Source of the DNA: JAUWVG01 sp964633715
GTDB taxonomy: Bacteria > Acidobacteriota > Aminicenantia > Aminicenantales > Aminicenantaceae
Direction of reading: 5' to 3'
DNA length: 64,000 nt
NCBI GenBank assembly: GCA_964633715.1
Contig: CAZWHQ010000010.1
Span: 33,072 to 97,071, forward strand
The notes below the pieces were generated by a model that saw nothing but the letters and a program-made list of their open reading frames with translations, ran no database searches and had not been told where the DNA came from. Positions 9,456-18,458 of this stretch are shown here, piece by piece. How positions within the stretch are numbered: position 1 is the stretch's first letter; each line of letters opens with the position of its first letter. The position numbers and the translations under genes are program-made.

Positions 9456-10145
9456 TCAGAGTAATTTCAGATCCCCATCCTGAAGGCTGTACACCTTGCC
9501 CATTAACCGAGCCATTTCTATTGAATGCGTGACTGTGATAAGGGCCACACCTTCCTCCTTGTTCAGATCTACAAGCAGATGGCCGAGCTTTTCCGAGGAG
9601 ACTTTATCCAAGGATCCCGTTGGCTCATCAGCAAGGATCAGTTTGGGTGTATTGATAAGAGCCCTGACAACCGCCACCCTCTGCATCTCTCCTCCCGACA
9701 GCACAGCCGGAAAAAAGTCCAAACGTTCTTTTAGCCCGACTTTTTCAAGAAGGATTTTAGCCCTATTCATGACCTCTTCATCCGTTCTTTTCCCTCCGAA
9801 AGGTATCGTGGGGATGAGCACATTTTCCAAAACAGTGCATTGAGGGAGAAGATGATGGAGCTGAAATATAAATCCGATCTCCCTGTTTCTTATGGCTGAC
9901 AGTTCAGCGTCATCAAGATCTGCCAGGTTTTTCCCACTAAAAAAAACTTGTCCTGATGTGGGTTTATCCAGAGCACCTATTATATTGAGGAGAGTGCTCT
10001 TCCCTGATCCTGAAGGCCCTACCACAGCAACTGATTCACCCGCTTCTATTTGAAAGGATATGTTTTCCAGGACTGTCATTGCCTTTTGATCCGATTGGCC
10101 TTCAAATGATTTTGTAATTTTTTTGAGTTCAAGCAACATCGTCAT
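9456..10145 (-). CDS. ABC transporter ATP-binding protein, LolD/MacB/YbbA type
   Basis: A 229-aa ATPase with Walker A GPSGSGKST, Q-loop IFQLHHLLPQ, ABC signature LSGGEMQRV, Walker B LILADEPTG and the H-loop VTHS. Length and motifs fit the LolD/YbbA subfamily that powers FtsX-type permeases, and the partner permease follows by 4 bp. The start (ATG ACG ATG) overlaps the end of the glycosyltransferase gene by 17 bp, indicating translational coupling; the second ATG at 10139 is equally possible. Confidence 0.9.
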   Translation of the reverse strand: MTMLLELKKITKSFEGQSDQKAMTVLENISFQIEAGESVAVVGPSGSGKSTLLNIIGALDKPTSGQVFFSGKNLADLDDAELSAIRNREIGFIFQLHHLLPQCTVLENVLIPTIPFGGKRTDEEVMNRAKILLEKVGLKERLDFFPAVLSGGEMQRVAVVRALINTPKLILADEPTGSLDKVSSEKLGHLLVDLNKEEGVALITVTHSIEMARLMGKVYSLQDGDLKLL

Positions 10146-11415
10146 AAATCCTCGCTATATTTTTCGCCATTGAGTCTATGGAAAACTGTTCCATAACCAC
10201 CCGATGCCCCTCCTCTGCCATTTTTTGGACTCTATCCGGATCGACAAGCAGAGAACCCAGGGCATCGGCCAGCCGTTCACTCGTGTTTGGATCGTAGAGG
10301 ATTCCTCCGTTTGTCCTTTCGATGAATTCCGGATAGCAGCCCACATTTGGCTGCACAACCGGAACACCAGCGGCCAGCGCTTCGACCTGATAGGCCCCAA
10401 AAGCTTCACCACTGGGGACAGGAACAGAAAGAAGCGTCAAGGATTTGAGAAATTGGACACGACTAAACTTTTCAAAATCCTTGAATATCTGGACATCACT
10501 CCCAAATCCATTCTTCGAGATTTTATCCAATTGTGCGTTAACATAAAATTTGTCGTCACCCGAATATCCTCCTGTCAGGTGAAGTCGAAGGTCTTTAAAG
10601 CGATTGTCTTTTTTGAGCTGAATAAAAGCGCCCACCAGTATCCCAAGACCAAAATACTCAGACATCCTGCACATGTACCCAATGACTGGAGGATCAAAGG
10701 GAAGGGGGGATTTCACATAGCCATCCAGGCATAGGCCTCCGTAAATAACTTTGATTTTTTCTGCGGGGATTTTCAGCTGCTGTTGAGATTTCTCGGAATA
10801 AAACCGGCTGGCGGTCACAAAGAGATCGACGTCTGCTGCCTTTTTGGCCATCAGATTCCATACCTGTTCCTGATAAGGTTTTTCCATCAGGTCCACCCAC
10901 TCGTTCTCATCTTGAAGGGAACACACAACGCTTACACCAAGCTCACTTTTAAGTCTATGCGCCAATCCGAGCAAGAGGGCATTGGATAAATGGACAACAT
11001 CGGGAGCGATTTCATTTTCGAGATACTGGATGAGATGCTCCAACTCGGAAGCCTGCCGCCCCGTTTCTCCGTGAAGCATGGAAAGCGTCATATCCTCAAG
11101 CCCTGCTGCCCTTGTAGATCCAGACTTTTTTGCCGCGATGTTCAGCAGAATCTTAGAATCAAAAAACCGCTCCAACCATGCGGGCGCATGCCTGTAGAAC
11201 GGTAGTTTTTCCTTCAAATAGACATTGATCGCCCCATAGAATACTGGAGTCCCAGTGATTTTTTCGCTGCTATCCAGATTTGTTGGGAGATACATAGGCA
11301 TGCTGACAACATCATGATCCAATGAGATAAGCGATTTGAGGAGCGCCGCATCTCTAAAACAATTTTGGCAGTAGAATGTCAATCCCGATCCTGGTGTAAT
11401 ATACACAATTTTCAT
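10129..11415 (-). CDS. GT4-type glycosyltransferase
   Basis: A GT-B fold glycosyltransferase of 428 aa. The N-terminal nucleotide-fold start is MKIVYITPGSGLTFYC. The C-terminal half carries VIGYMCRMSEYFG and the donor-binding region with the E-x7-E pattern (GEAFGAYQVEALAAGVPVV) followed by GGILYDP. The acceptor and donor sugars cannot be told from sequence. It overlaps the preceding propeller lipoprotein gene by 4 bp (ATGA) and the following ABC ATPase gene by 17 bp, so these genes are translated as a unit; a role in decorating or exporting an envelope component is inferred from that coupling. Confidence 0.87.
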   Translation of the reverse strand: MKIVYITPGSGLTFYCQNCFRDAALLKSLISLDHDVVSMPMYLPTNLDSSEKITGTPVFYGAINVYLKEKLPFYRHAPAWLERFFDSKILLNIAAKKSGSTRAAGLEDMTLSMLHGETGRQASELEHLIQYLENEIAPDVVHLSNALLLGLAHRLKSELGVSVVCSLQDENEWVDLMEKPYQEQVWNLMAKKAADVDLFVTASRFYSEKSQQQLKIPAEKIKVIYGGLCLDGYVKSPLPFDPPVIGYMCRMSEYFGLGILVGAFIQLKKDNRFKDLRLHLTGGYSGDDKFYVNAQLDKISKNGFGSDVQIFKDFEKFSRVQFLKSLTLLSVPVPSGEAFGAYQVEALAAGVPVVQPNVGCYPEFIERTNGGILYDPNTSERLADALGSLLVDPDRVQKMAEEGHRVVMEQFSIDSMAKNIARIYDDVA

Positions 11416-12572
11416 GACTGTTCTCCAAAGGCATAAACTCGGCCATCTTCTGATCCAATAACAACGAGTCCTCCGGCCACAGCAGGACTTCCGATAATGG
11501 CTCCACCGATTTCATAGGACCAGATTTTTTCCCCATCTTTGAGATTCAAGATGTACAGCCTGCCGTCAATCGATCCGAAAATGACTTTATCGCTCGAAAC
11601 AACAGGGGATCCGTCTATTTCATCCAAAGTCTGAAATTCCCACAACTTTTCACCTGAATTTCTGTCCACACAGTGCAGATAACCATCACGGGAGCCAATG
11701 ATCACCCTGTCTTTCGTGACAGCCGGGGAAGAAAAAAATGGACCGGGATGGTTTTTATCCTCATATGTCCACACGATTTGTTCAGCGATAAGATCAATAG
11801 CCACCAATTGATTATCATAATGGCCAAGATAGGCCAAATTGTCAACAAGAGCGGCCGACCCGGGGATATAGGAACCCGCCCAAACTTCCCCTGTTTTTGT
11901 CCCATCAGAAACAGAGATAATATGAAGGATTTCATCACATCCACCAAAGATGACATGTGTGCCATCTGTGGATGGAGCACCATTGATAAAATTTTCAGTT
12001 TCATATTCCCAGATGAGTTCTCCCGTGATTGAATTCAAACAATACATCCTATTGTCGTAGCTGCCTACGAGAATCCTTGCTTCTGGATTGTTTGGACTAA
12101 TCACCCAATTGGCTGATCCATAAATAGAGCTGCCGCACTTATATCTCCAGAGCTCCTGCCCGGTGAGGGCATCCAAACAAAGGAATTCTCCACTCAAATT
12201 TCCAATATAGACCGCATCTTGAAACAGAAGTGGCGAGGCTTCGATATCATCTTCTGTGTCAAAGGTCCATATCTGGCGGCCGGTGAGAAAATCGAGTGAA
12301 TAGACTTTTCCATCCGTAGATCCGATATAAACATTCCCGTTGCCGAGGACGGGAGACGAAATGATGTATGACTCTGTATTGAAGGACCAGAGAAGAGACA
12401 GCTCATCCGGGACTTGATCCTCTGCGATCCCGGTCAAGGCTGAATCCCCGCGAAAAATCGGCCAACTCACACTATCCACATCCAAAATCCTTTCCCCTAC
12501 ATCTTTTTTGGCACACGTGTACACCAGCAGAGGGAGGATCAAAAGAAAAAAAATATATTTAATCTTGCACAT
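11412..12572 (-). CDS. PQQ-like beta-propeller, probable lipoprotein
   Basis: A hydrophobic N-terminus (IFFLLILPLLVYTC) ends in a Cys followed by AKKD, a plausible though non-canonical lipobox. The mature part is a regular propeller with repeated VYIGSTDGKVYSLD / GRQIWTFD-type blades (VYIGNLSGEFLCLD, VIIGSRDGYLHCVD, VIFGSIDGRLYILN, VVIGSEDGRVYAFG). These repeats are the BamB/PQQ-like signature, with about seven to eight blades in 386 aa. It is the first gene of a coupled set with the glycosyltransferase and ABC pair. A BamB-like scaffolding role in the envelope is possible but unproven. Confidence 0.82.
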   Translation of the reverse strand: MCKIKYIFFLLILPLLVYTCAKKDVGERILDVDSVSWPIFRGDSALTGIAEDQVPDELSLLWSFNTESYIISSPVLGNGNVYIGSTDGKVYSLDFLTGRQIWTFDTEDDIEASPLLFQDAVYIGNLSGEFLCLDALTGQELWRYKCGSSIYGSANWVISPNNPEARILVGSYDNRMYCLNSITGELIWEYETENFINGAPSTDGTHVIFGGCDEILHIISVSDGTKTGEVWAGSYIPGSAALVDNLAYLGHYDNQLVAIDLIAEQIVWTYEDKNHPGPFFSSPAVTKDRVIIGSRDGYLHCVDRNSGEKLWEFQTLDEIDGSPVVSSDKVIFGSIDGRLYILNLKDGEKIWSYEIGGAIIGSPAVAGGLVVIGSEDGRVYAFGEQS

Positions 12573-12639
12573 AATCTTTTCCCTCTAAGAAAACATTTGA
12601 ATCCTTATAAAATAAAAATATAAGCGTAAGGGTGTACAG

Positions 12640-12770
12640 TGAAAAAGGTGGTATGGAGGCTGAAGCGAGCATGGTTTCCGGTCGAAGACCGGAAGAGCGA
12701 AGCCGGAATCCAGCCGTTGTTCCTCGCTGGGGAAAAACGAGCGTGCCTTTAAGCTGTATTCCCTGAGCAT
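12640..12770. repeat. Intergenic palindromic sequence
   Basis: The 228-bp gap between the FAD protein and the propeller lipoprotein contains a perfect inverted repeat TTCCGGTC-GAA-GACCGGAA at 12676-12694. A further GC-rich stretch contains CCGGAATCC and CGAGCG/CGCTCG-like words. The composition differs from the AT-rich flank and resembles dispersed intergenic palindromic repeats of many bacteria. No credible gene is present; the frames across it are short and lack family features. Confidence 0.4.
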
Positions 12771-12800
12771 TATTTTTTATTTTATGAGGTCTTAAATTTT

Positions 12801-14384
12801 TCATTCTTTTGTTCTGTCCAGCCAGGAAAGCGCGGCCGTCGGGCAGGACGTCACGCATTCCTCGGCCACTTTTTCCAATCCTTCGCTGAGCGGTTTCCCA
12901 AACGGCGTGTCCACATGGACATCAAAACCGCGTTTTACAAACGTCAAACCGAGATGTTCTCCTGATTGTTTGGTGATCTGCACACACAAACCACATTTGA
13001 TACATTTTCCCGGTTCATAGATCACAAGATCATGTTGAATAACTTTACTGAGAGTTTTTCGTTGAGAAAAATGGAACCGCCGTTGGTTTGAATCGTACTC
13101 TTCGGCATACTGCCTCAGCTTGCATGAATTGGATTTCCGGCAGTCACAGCCAAAACAGCGTGAAGACTCCAGAACGGCCTCTTCTTTTGAATACCCTATC
13201 TCGAATCCACTCCCATATGTTAATCGTTGAAGCTCTTGTGCCTCTTTGAGCAGTTCGGCTGTGTCTTCTTTGCTGATTTTTCCAAGAATGGAATTAAAAT
13301 TTCTGGACGGGCCGGTTTGTCTTTCACCTTTGAGAAACCGGTTGGCGGAATCTGCTAGAAATTTTCCATGCGCCGAAGCACGGATGGCCATCCGGGATTC
13401 TGACACGGCATTCCCTCCGGCAAAAACACCGGGAATACTGGTTTCAAATGTTTTTCGATTTATAGAGATTCCCTTGTTAGACAAGGACAATGCTGACCTG
13501 CCCAACAGTTCAGGATTAAAGGTCCCAAGAGCCAATACAATCGTTTCATAATCTGATCTTAACTTGTCCCACTGCAGGTCTTTCCCAAGGGATCGTTCCA
13601 AAAAAAACTTGACTCCCAACTCGGCGATGCGTTCGATCTCAGCATCGAGTACTTTCCTGGGCAACATATCCTCTGAAACTCCGTAACGAAGTTTACCGCC
13701 GGGCAGCGGATTTTGATCATAAATATGACAGGCATGGCCATATTGAGCAAGATAATAGGCCGCAGAAAGACCTGCCGCTCCGGCCCCAAGGATAGCCACA
13801 GTTTTCCCAGAGCTGGATTTAACATATGGCCGGAAGGGAGAATTTTTAGCCAAATCCACGTCGGCCACATATCGTTTCAGAGAACATATTGAGACAGAAT
13901 CATCAAAGGATTTTCTGTGGCACCCTTTTTCACATGGGGCAGAGCAAATCCGTCCCAATATTGCAGGAAGTGCAATATTTTTTTTGACGGTGATAAGAGC
14001 TTCCTCAAACTGCCCGTCTTTAATCTGCCGGATCATAAGTGGAATATTCATCTGGGCCGGACAAGCGCGAAGACAAGGGGCATCACAGTCCCCAATATGT
14101 TCGCTCAACAAAAAATCCAAGGCATCCTTTCTGGCCTCCCTTACCTTTTCGCTGTTTGTTTCGATCTTCAATCCTTCGGATAAAAGGGCCGAACAGGACG
14201 GGATCAACCGGTCCGACTGGATATCGTGAACGACACAGATCATGCACGAGGTCGTGGGATCATATCCCTTAAGATGACACAACGTAGGGATGTGAATATC
14301 CAAGCCTGCAGCCGCTTCAAGGATCGTGCTATCACTAGGGACAGACACATTCAAATTGTTGATCGTGATGTTGACGTTCTTCAT
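12801..14384 (-). CDS. GltD-like FAD/iron-sulfur oxidoreductase subunit lacking the NAD(P)-binding domain
   Basis: Domain order: N-terminal [2Fe-2S] ferredoxin domain (Cys 36, 47, 50, 64); the GltD-type helical Fe-S region (CDAPCLRACP near 100-109, CSAPCEKGC near 147-155); FAD Rossmann motif ILGAGAAGLSAAYYLA (about 198-213) with LPGGKLRYGV. Then comes an abrupt join between LALGTFN (284-290) and the second FAD segment IPGVFAGGNAV (318-327); a Cys cluster at about 410-421; and a C-terminal ferredoxin CIKCGLC (461-467). In GltD, NfnB and SfrB roughly 100-120 residues with a second GxGxxA motif (NADPH domain) sit in that join; here only about 28 do. I infer the FAD is reduced through Fe-S clusters or the NuoF-like partner, not directly by NAD(P)H. 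It overlaps the NuoEF gene by 4 bp. Confidence 0.85.
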   Translation of the reverse strand: MKNVNITINNLNVSVPSDSTILEAAAGLDIHIPTLCHLKGYDPTTSCMICVVHDIQSDRLIPSCSALLSEGLKIETNSEKVREARKDALDFLLSEHIGDCDAPCLRACPAQMNIPLMIRQIKDGQFEEALITVKKNIALPAILGRICSAPCEKGCHRKSFDDSVSICSLKRYVADVDLAKNSPFRPYVKSSSGKTVAILGAGAAGLSAAYYLAQYGHACHIYDQNPLPGGKLRYGVSEDMLPRKVLDAEIERIAELGVKFFLERSLGKDLQWDKLRSDYETIVLALGTFNPELLGRSALSLSNKGISINRKTFETSIPGVFAGGNAVSESRMAIRASAHGKFLADSANRFLKGERQTGPSRNFNSILGKISKEDTAELLKEAQELQRLTYGSGFEIGYSKEEAVLESSRCFGCDCRKSNSCKLRQYAEEYDSNQRRFHFSQRKTLSKVIQHDLVIYEPGKCIKCGLCVQITKQSGEHLGLTFVKRGFDVHVDTPFGKPLSEGLEKVAEECVTSCPTAALSWLDRTKE

Positions 14385-16735
14385 AATATTTTCACAGAAT
14401 CAGTCTGGCAAACCTGCTTGCATGTCCCACATTTCGTGCATTTGTTTTGGTCGATGATGTGTCTTTGGTAGGGCACCGCTTGAATAGCACTCACTGGGCA
14501 TTTCTGTGCACAGATCGTACAGCCTATGCATGACTCGTCAATAGAATATGTTATAAGGGCTGCACAGCGTTTGGCCGGGCACTTACCTTCTAAGTGGGCC
14601 TCATATTCTTCTCTGAAATACTTCAGTGTCGTGAGAACCGGATTTGGTGCTGTTTTCCCCAGCCCGCAGAGACTGCCCTGTTTTGTCTTGAGGGCGATCT
14701 CTTCCAATTTTGCCAGGTCTTTCTCTTGCCCTTTTCCAATACACAGGTCCTCGAGTATCTGAAGCATGTGTTTTGTCCCAATACGGCAGTATGTGCACTT
14801 TCCACAGGACTGGCTGCAGATAAATTCCATAAAATAGCGGGCGATGTCCACCATGCAGTCCGAGTCGTCCATGACCAAAAGCCCCCCTGAACCCATCATG
14901 GCACCAACTTTTTTTAGATCCTCATAATCCACACGCGTATGAGCCAATTCGGCTGGAATGCATCCTCCAGACGGCCCCCCGATCTGTACAGCTTTAAATT
15001 CTCTGTTGCTTTCGATACCTCCTCCAATATCCTCGACAATCTCCCGGATCGAGATGCCCATGGGAACTTCGATAAGCCCTCCCCTGGCAATTTTCCCTGC
15101 CAGGGAAAAGACCTTTGTGCCTTTGCTCTGTGTTGTCCCTAATTTCGCAAATTCATCAGGTCCATTCCGGAAAATCCAGGGAACAGTGGCCAAAGTTTCA
15201 CAGTTGTTAACCAGGGTCGAATGGCCCCAGAGCCCCTTTTGCGCAGGATAGGGAGGACGAAAACTTGGATTCCCCCTATGCCCTTCAATGGAGGCAATGA
15301 GTGCGGTTTCTTCCCCGCAGACAAAGGCACCAGCACCCTCCAAAATCTTTAATTCCAGAGAAAAGCCTTTCTCTAAAATATCCAGGCCCAACAGCCCTTG
15401 TTCGCGGCTTTTTTTGAGCGCCTCTCTAACGCGCCGGACAGCCAGAGGATATTCTGCACGGATATAAAAATACCCTTCATGAGCCCCAACTGCGTAGGCG
15501 GCAAAAATCATGCCTTCGATAACCCGAAAAGGATAGGACTCCAGAATCATGCGGTCCATAAATGCCCCGGGATCACCCTCATCTCCATTGCAGATGATGA
15601 ATTTTTTATCGTCTTTAGATTGGCGAACGATGTCCCATTTTTGTCCTGAAGAGAATCCCGCTCCTCCACGGCCTCTTAAGCCGCTGGTTTTTACACAATT
15701 GACTATCTCTTCTGGAGAATAATTGGAAAGACACCTGTCCAGAGCTTCAAATCCTCCTTTTGTGCGATACTCTTCAAGATCAAGAGGATCGATCTGGCCA
15801 GAATTCTCTGTGGCGATGTGCTGCTGTCTCCCGAGAAAAGCTTGGATCTCCTTGTCCCGCCCATGCAGAGGATGCCGAGTGAATCCATTGGAATTTGGAC
15901 TATCAAGAACATTTTCGATAAGTTGATAGGCTGCATTCTTTATGCGCTGAGGGAGAGATTTTGGTTTGTAATGTCTGAGAATGATGTTTTTGACATCTTC
16001 AGGCTGAACACTGTCATAGAGGACCGGCTCTTCACCTTGTGGACTCACTTCAAGAAGTGGTGTCCTGTGACACATGCCCACACATCCAACTCTTTTGACC
16101 TGTGTCTGAATCCCGGTTTCACGAAGGCTTTTTTCCAGCTCCTGCTGCACCCGGCTGCTGCCGCTGGCCACACAGCAGGAACCCAGCCCAATCTTTATTT
16201 CTCCTCCATTGTTCGGCTTCGATTTCCGAGGGCCAGAGCTTTTTGCAGCCTGTCCCTGATTCAGGAGGAAATCTTTGAGGATATTCCCAACCCCATCTGT
16301 TTGGACATGCCCATACGTCACATCATCGATCTGTACAACAGGAGCAATCGTACAGCAACCCAAACAGGCAATTTTTTGGACAGTAAATTGACTTTTTGGA
16401 TCGGTATCTCCATCTTCAGGAATATCCAATTCGCGAAGGAACGCATCATATACCAGGCCGGATCCTTTGACATGACAGGCTGTACCTGTACACACACGGA
16501 TAATATGCTGACCGACAGGGGTATGGCGGAATTGAGAATAAAACGTCGACACTCCAAAAATGTCAGCGAATGTGATGTCTGTTTTTTCGCAGACCCGCTG
16601 GAGGGCCAGCTCTGGAAGATAATTATATTCATTTTGGATGGCATGAAGAAGGGGGATGACAGCGCCATTATTGGATCCGACATCATCGACAATCCGGTCA
16701 ATGAACGAATGGATGCGGTCCTTTTCCAGCTTCAT
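14381..16735 (-). CDS. NuoE-NuoF fusion: NADH-oxidising FMN/Fe-S subunit with extra ferredoxin domains
   Basis: A 784-aa fusion. Residues 1-160 are a NuoE-like thioredoxin-fold [2Fe-2S] domain (Cys 82, 87, 124, 128). About 178-255 is a second thioredoxin-like [2Fe-2S] domain (Cys 187/188, 218, 222). The NuoF domain follows, with GLRGRGGAGF (352-361) and CNGDEGDPGAF for FMN/NADH, an SLBB-like segment and the SCGKCTYCRIG cluster. The C-terminus has two [4Fe-4S] motifs (CIGCTICAQKC, CTKCGTCKQVC). This is the layout of HydB-type subunits of soluble NADH-linked hydrogenases or formate dehydrogenases, but no HydA or FdhA is nearby. Predicted cytoplasmic NADH diaphorase handing electrons to the adjoining FAD/Fe-S protein and perhaps to the membrane ferredoxin encoded upstream. 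Confidence 0.9.
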   Translation of the reverse strand: MKLEKDRIHSFIDRIVDDVGSNNGAVIPLLHAIQNEYNYLPELALQRVCEKTDITFADIFGVSTFYSQFRHTPVGQHIIRVCTGTACHVKGSGLVYDAFLRELDIPEDGDTDPKSQFTVQKIACLGCCTIAPVVQIDDVTYGHVQTDGVGNILKDFLLNQGQAAKSSGPRKSKPNNGGEIKIGLGSCCVASGSSRVQQELEKSLRETGIQTQVKRVGCVGMCHRTPLLEVSPQGEEPVLYDSVQPEDVKNIILRHYKPKSLPQRIKNAAYQLIENVLDSPNSNGFTRHPLHGRDKEIQAFLGRQQHIATENSGQIDPLDLEEYRTKGGFEALDRCLSNYSPEEIVNCVKTSGLRGRGGAGFSSGQKWDIVRQSKDDKKFIICNGDEGDPGAFMDRMILESYPFRVIEGMIFAAYAVGAHEGYFYIRAEYPLAVRRVREALKKSREQGLLGLDILEKGFSLELKILEGAGAFVCGEETALIASIEGHRGNPSFRPPYPAQKGLWGHSTLVNNCETLATVPWIFRNGPDEFAKLGTTQSKGTKVFSLAGKIARGGLIEVPMGISIREIVEDIGGGIESNREFKAVQIGGPSGGCIPAELAHTRVDYEDLKKVGAMMGSGGLLVMDDSDCMVDIARYFMEFICSQSCGKCTYCRIGTKHMLQILEDLCIGKGQEKDLAKLEEIALKTKQGSLCGLGKTAPNPVLTTLKYFREEYEAHLEGKCPAKRCAALITYSIDESCIGCTICAQKCPVSAIQAVPYQRHIIDQNKCTKCGTCKQVCQTDSVKIL

Positions 16736-16741
16736 GGGATT

Positions 16742-18454
16742 TTATTTTCCAATGCAAAACAGATGTTTTATTCCACGAATAAAGATGCGGTTAAACATGA
16801 ATGCGGGAATGGTCATGGCATCTTCTCCAAGTTCATTCTGGTTGATGAGTTCGAATTCCTTCTGAGCTTTAAAGATAGACATAACACCGTCCATATCCAT
16901 GCAGTATATTTTATCTCCAGCTAAAATAGGGGACGAATAGAAGCCATCATCAAAGTCGTGGAACCAATATCTCTCTCCCGTTTTTGCGTCAAAGCAGGAT
17001 ACCGTCCCGAAGCTGGTCGGCATAAACACCAGGTCCCCGATAGCCACGGGACTGGAGACTTCGGAGAGGTCGTCGAGGACCTCCCAGACAACTTCCGGCG
17101 TATCCCCGAGTTTTATCCCCACAAGCCTGGCGTAGTCGTTGACGGCAAACACCATACCGTCGGCATAGGCGGGTGAGGGGGCGACTTCCCCCATCATACA
17201 CGCGACACGCCATAACTTCTGCCCGGTCCGTGGATCATGGGACATGACAAAGGGATTGGAGCTGAGGATCAATTCAAACCGGTTCCCCGTGTCAACAAGA
17301 ATCGGCGAAGACCAGGAGATCTCCACTTCCCGAGGTTGGTCATACGCGACATCACCCGTTGCCGCCTTTAAACCCAGAACCCGGCCACCGGTGTTCTGGT
17401 CATAGGGGACGATCAGCAGATCCTGGTAGGTGATCAGTGAAGCCGAATGGCCGTAGTGGTTGTCGGGCACACCCAGATTTTTAGCCCAGATTCTCTGTCC
17501 CTCGAAGTCGAGACAGGCCACATCGCCCGTGGCGAAAAGGGCGAACACCCTCTTTCCATCCGTGGTCATAGTGGGTGCGGCGTATCCCGTGTCCTGCCCG
17601 ACATCGGGTTTGCGATCGGGCGTACCGGGGATATCGTTGAGCTCCGACTGCCAGAGAATCTCCCCTGAGTCGGCATCAAAACAGATGACAACCTGAGTGT
17701 TTCTATCCGCGCCCGATAGGAAGATTTTCTTCCCCCATATAATGGGAGAATTGTACCCAGGGATAGGAATGGGTGTTGTCCAGAGGATGTTTTCCCCTGA
17801 AGTCCCGTCCCAGACGGTAGGAAAAGAGCCATCCGATGCAATTCCTATTCCTCCCGCCCCTCGAAAGCCGGGCCAGTTTGCTTTTTTCTCTTCTAAACTT
17901 GCATAGTCAGAGTCCCCGGAGCCGCCACTCCGGGCGACGCCGATTTTTTTAATTTCCGACTGGGAGAATACTCCGAGCAAAAGAGCGAGGACAAACAGAC
18001 CGACCCCACCAAAAACAATGTATTTTCGGGATAACAGTTTGTTCTCCCAGGTTTTCCCGGCATCGGAATCCGAGTTCAAATCAGGCAGCTGGGGTTGAAG
18101 TGAATGCATAAACTTGAGCGACAGAAGCAGCAACAGAACAAAGGCAAAGAGAAGGTAACTTCCCGTGCGGATTTGCCATTGGTAGGTGAAATAGGCTTTC
18201 CTGGCCAGAAGATCGAGAGCGCGGATCTGCTCCTTGAGGGCCGTGTCCTGGGGATTGTCCTGAAGCTGGGCGATCAGCTGAGTGATGACCTCGCTGTTGA
18301 GAGGATCGTTGGATTTTGTCTGGAGATAGTTCGCGATCATCAGAACGCTGAGAATTCCGGCACACACCGCTGCAATCACCACAACCTTTTGGGCAATTCC
18401 ATACCACAGACGTGTTGGATCTTTTTTTATGGTCTTGTCGTTTTGTCTATTCAT
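16742..18454 (-). CDS. Membrane-anchored PQQ-like beta-propeller protein with three TM helices
   Basis: The start is placed at ATG 18454 (MNRQNDKTIKKD), because the open frame upstream runs into the previous gene. TM helices lie near residues 25-45, 100-115 and 145-165, with a soluble stretch between the first two. The propeller domain then starts with NWPGFRGAGGIG and NSPIIWGKKIFLSG and blades such as SGEILWQSE and GERYWFHD. The three-helix anchor is unlike the simple signal peptides of the other propellers here. It sits 6 bp upstream of the NuoEF gene and 4 bp downstream of the NapH-like gene, so it belongs to the core redox operon. No haem or PQQ ligand motif is visible. Confidence 0.82.
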   Translation of the reverse strand: MNRQNDKTIKKDPTRLWYGIAQKVVVIAAVCAGILSVLMIANYLQTKSNDPLNSEVITQLIAQLQDNPQDTALKEQIRALDLLARKAYFTYQWQIRTGSYLLFAFVLLLLLSLKFMHSLQPQLPDLNSDSDAGKTWENKLLSRKYIVFGGVGLFVLALLLGVFSQSEIKKIGVARSGGSGDSDYASLEEKKANWPGFRGAGGIGIASDGSFPTVWDGTSGENILWTTPIPIPGYNSPIIWGKKIFLSGADRNTQVVICFDADSGEILWQSELNDIPGTPDRKPDVGQDTGYAAPTMTTDGKRVFALFATGDVACLDFEGQRIWAKNLGVPDNHYGHSASLITYQDLLIVPYDQNTGGRVLGLKAATGDVAYDQPREVEISWSSPILVDTGNRFELILSSNPFVMSHDPRTGQKLWRVACMMGEVAPSPAYADGMVFAVNDYARLVGIKLGDTPEVVWEVLDDLSEVSSPVAIGDLVFMPTSFGTVSCFDAKTGERYWFHDFDDGFYSSPILAGDKIYCMDMDGVMSIFKAQKEFELINQNELGEDAMTIPAFMFNRIFIRGIKHLFCIGK

Positions 18455-18458
18455 CCCA

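Noticed and set aside
12559..12858. Open minus-strand frames of 61-99 codons across the propeller lipoprotein / FAD gene gap
   Set aside because: They cross a palindromic repeat, overlap both neighbours and show no family features or start signals.
15818..16924. Long plus-strand frame (368 codons) opposite the NuoEF fusion
   Set aside because: Entirely antisense to a gene with complete family motifs; product lacks any domain signature.
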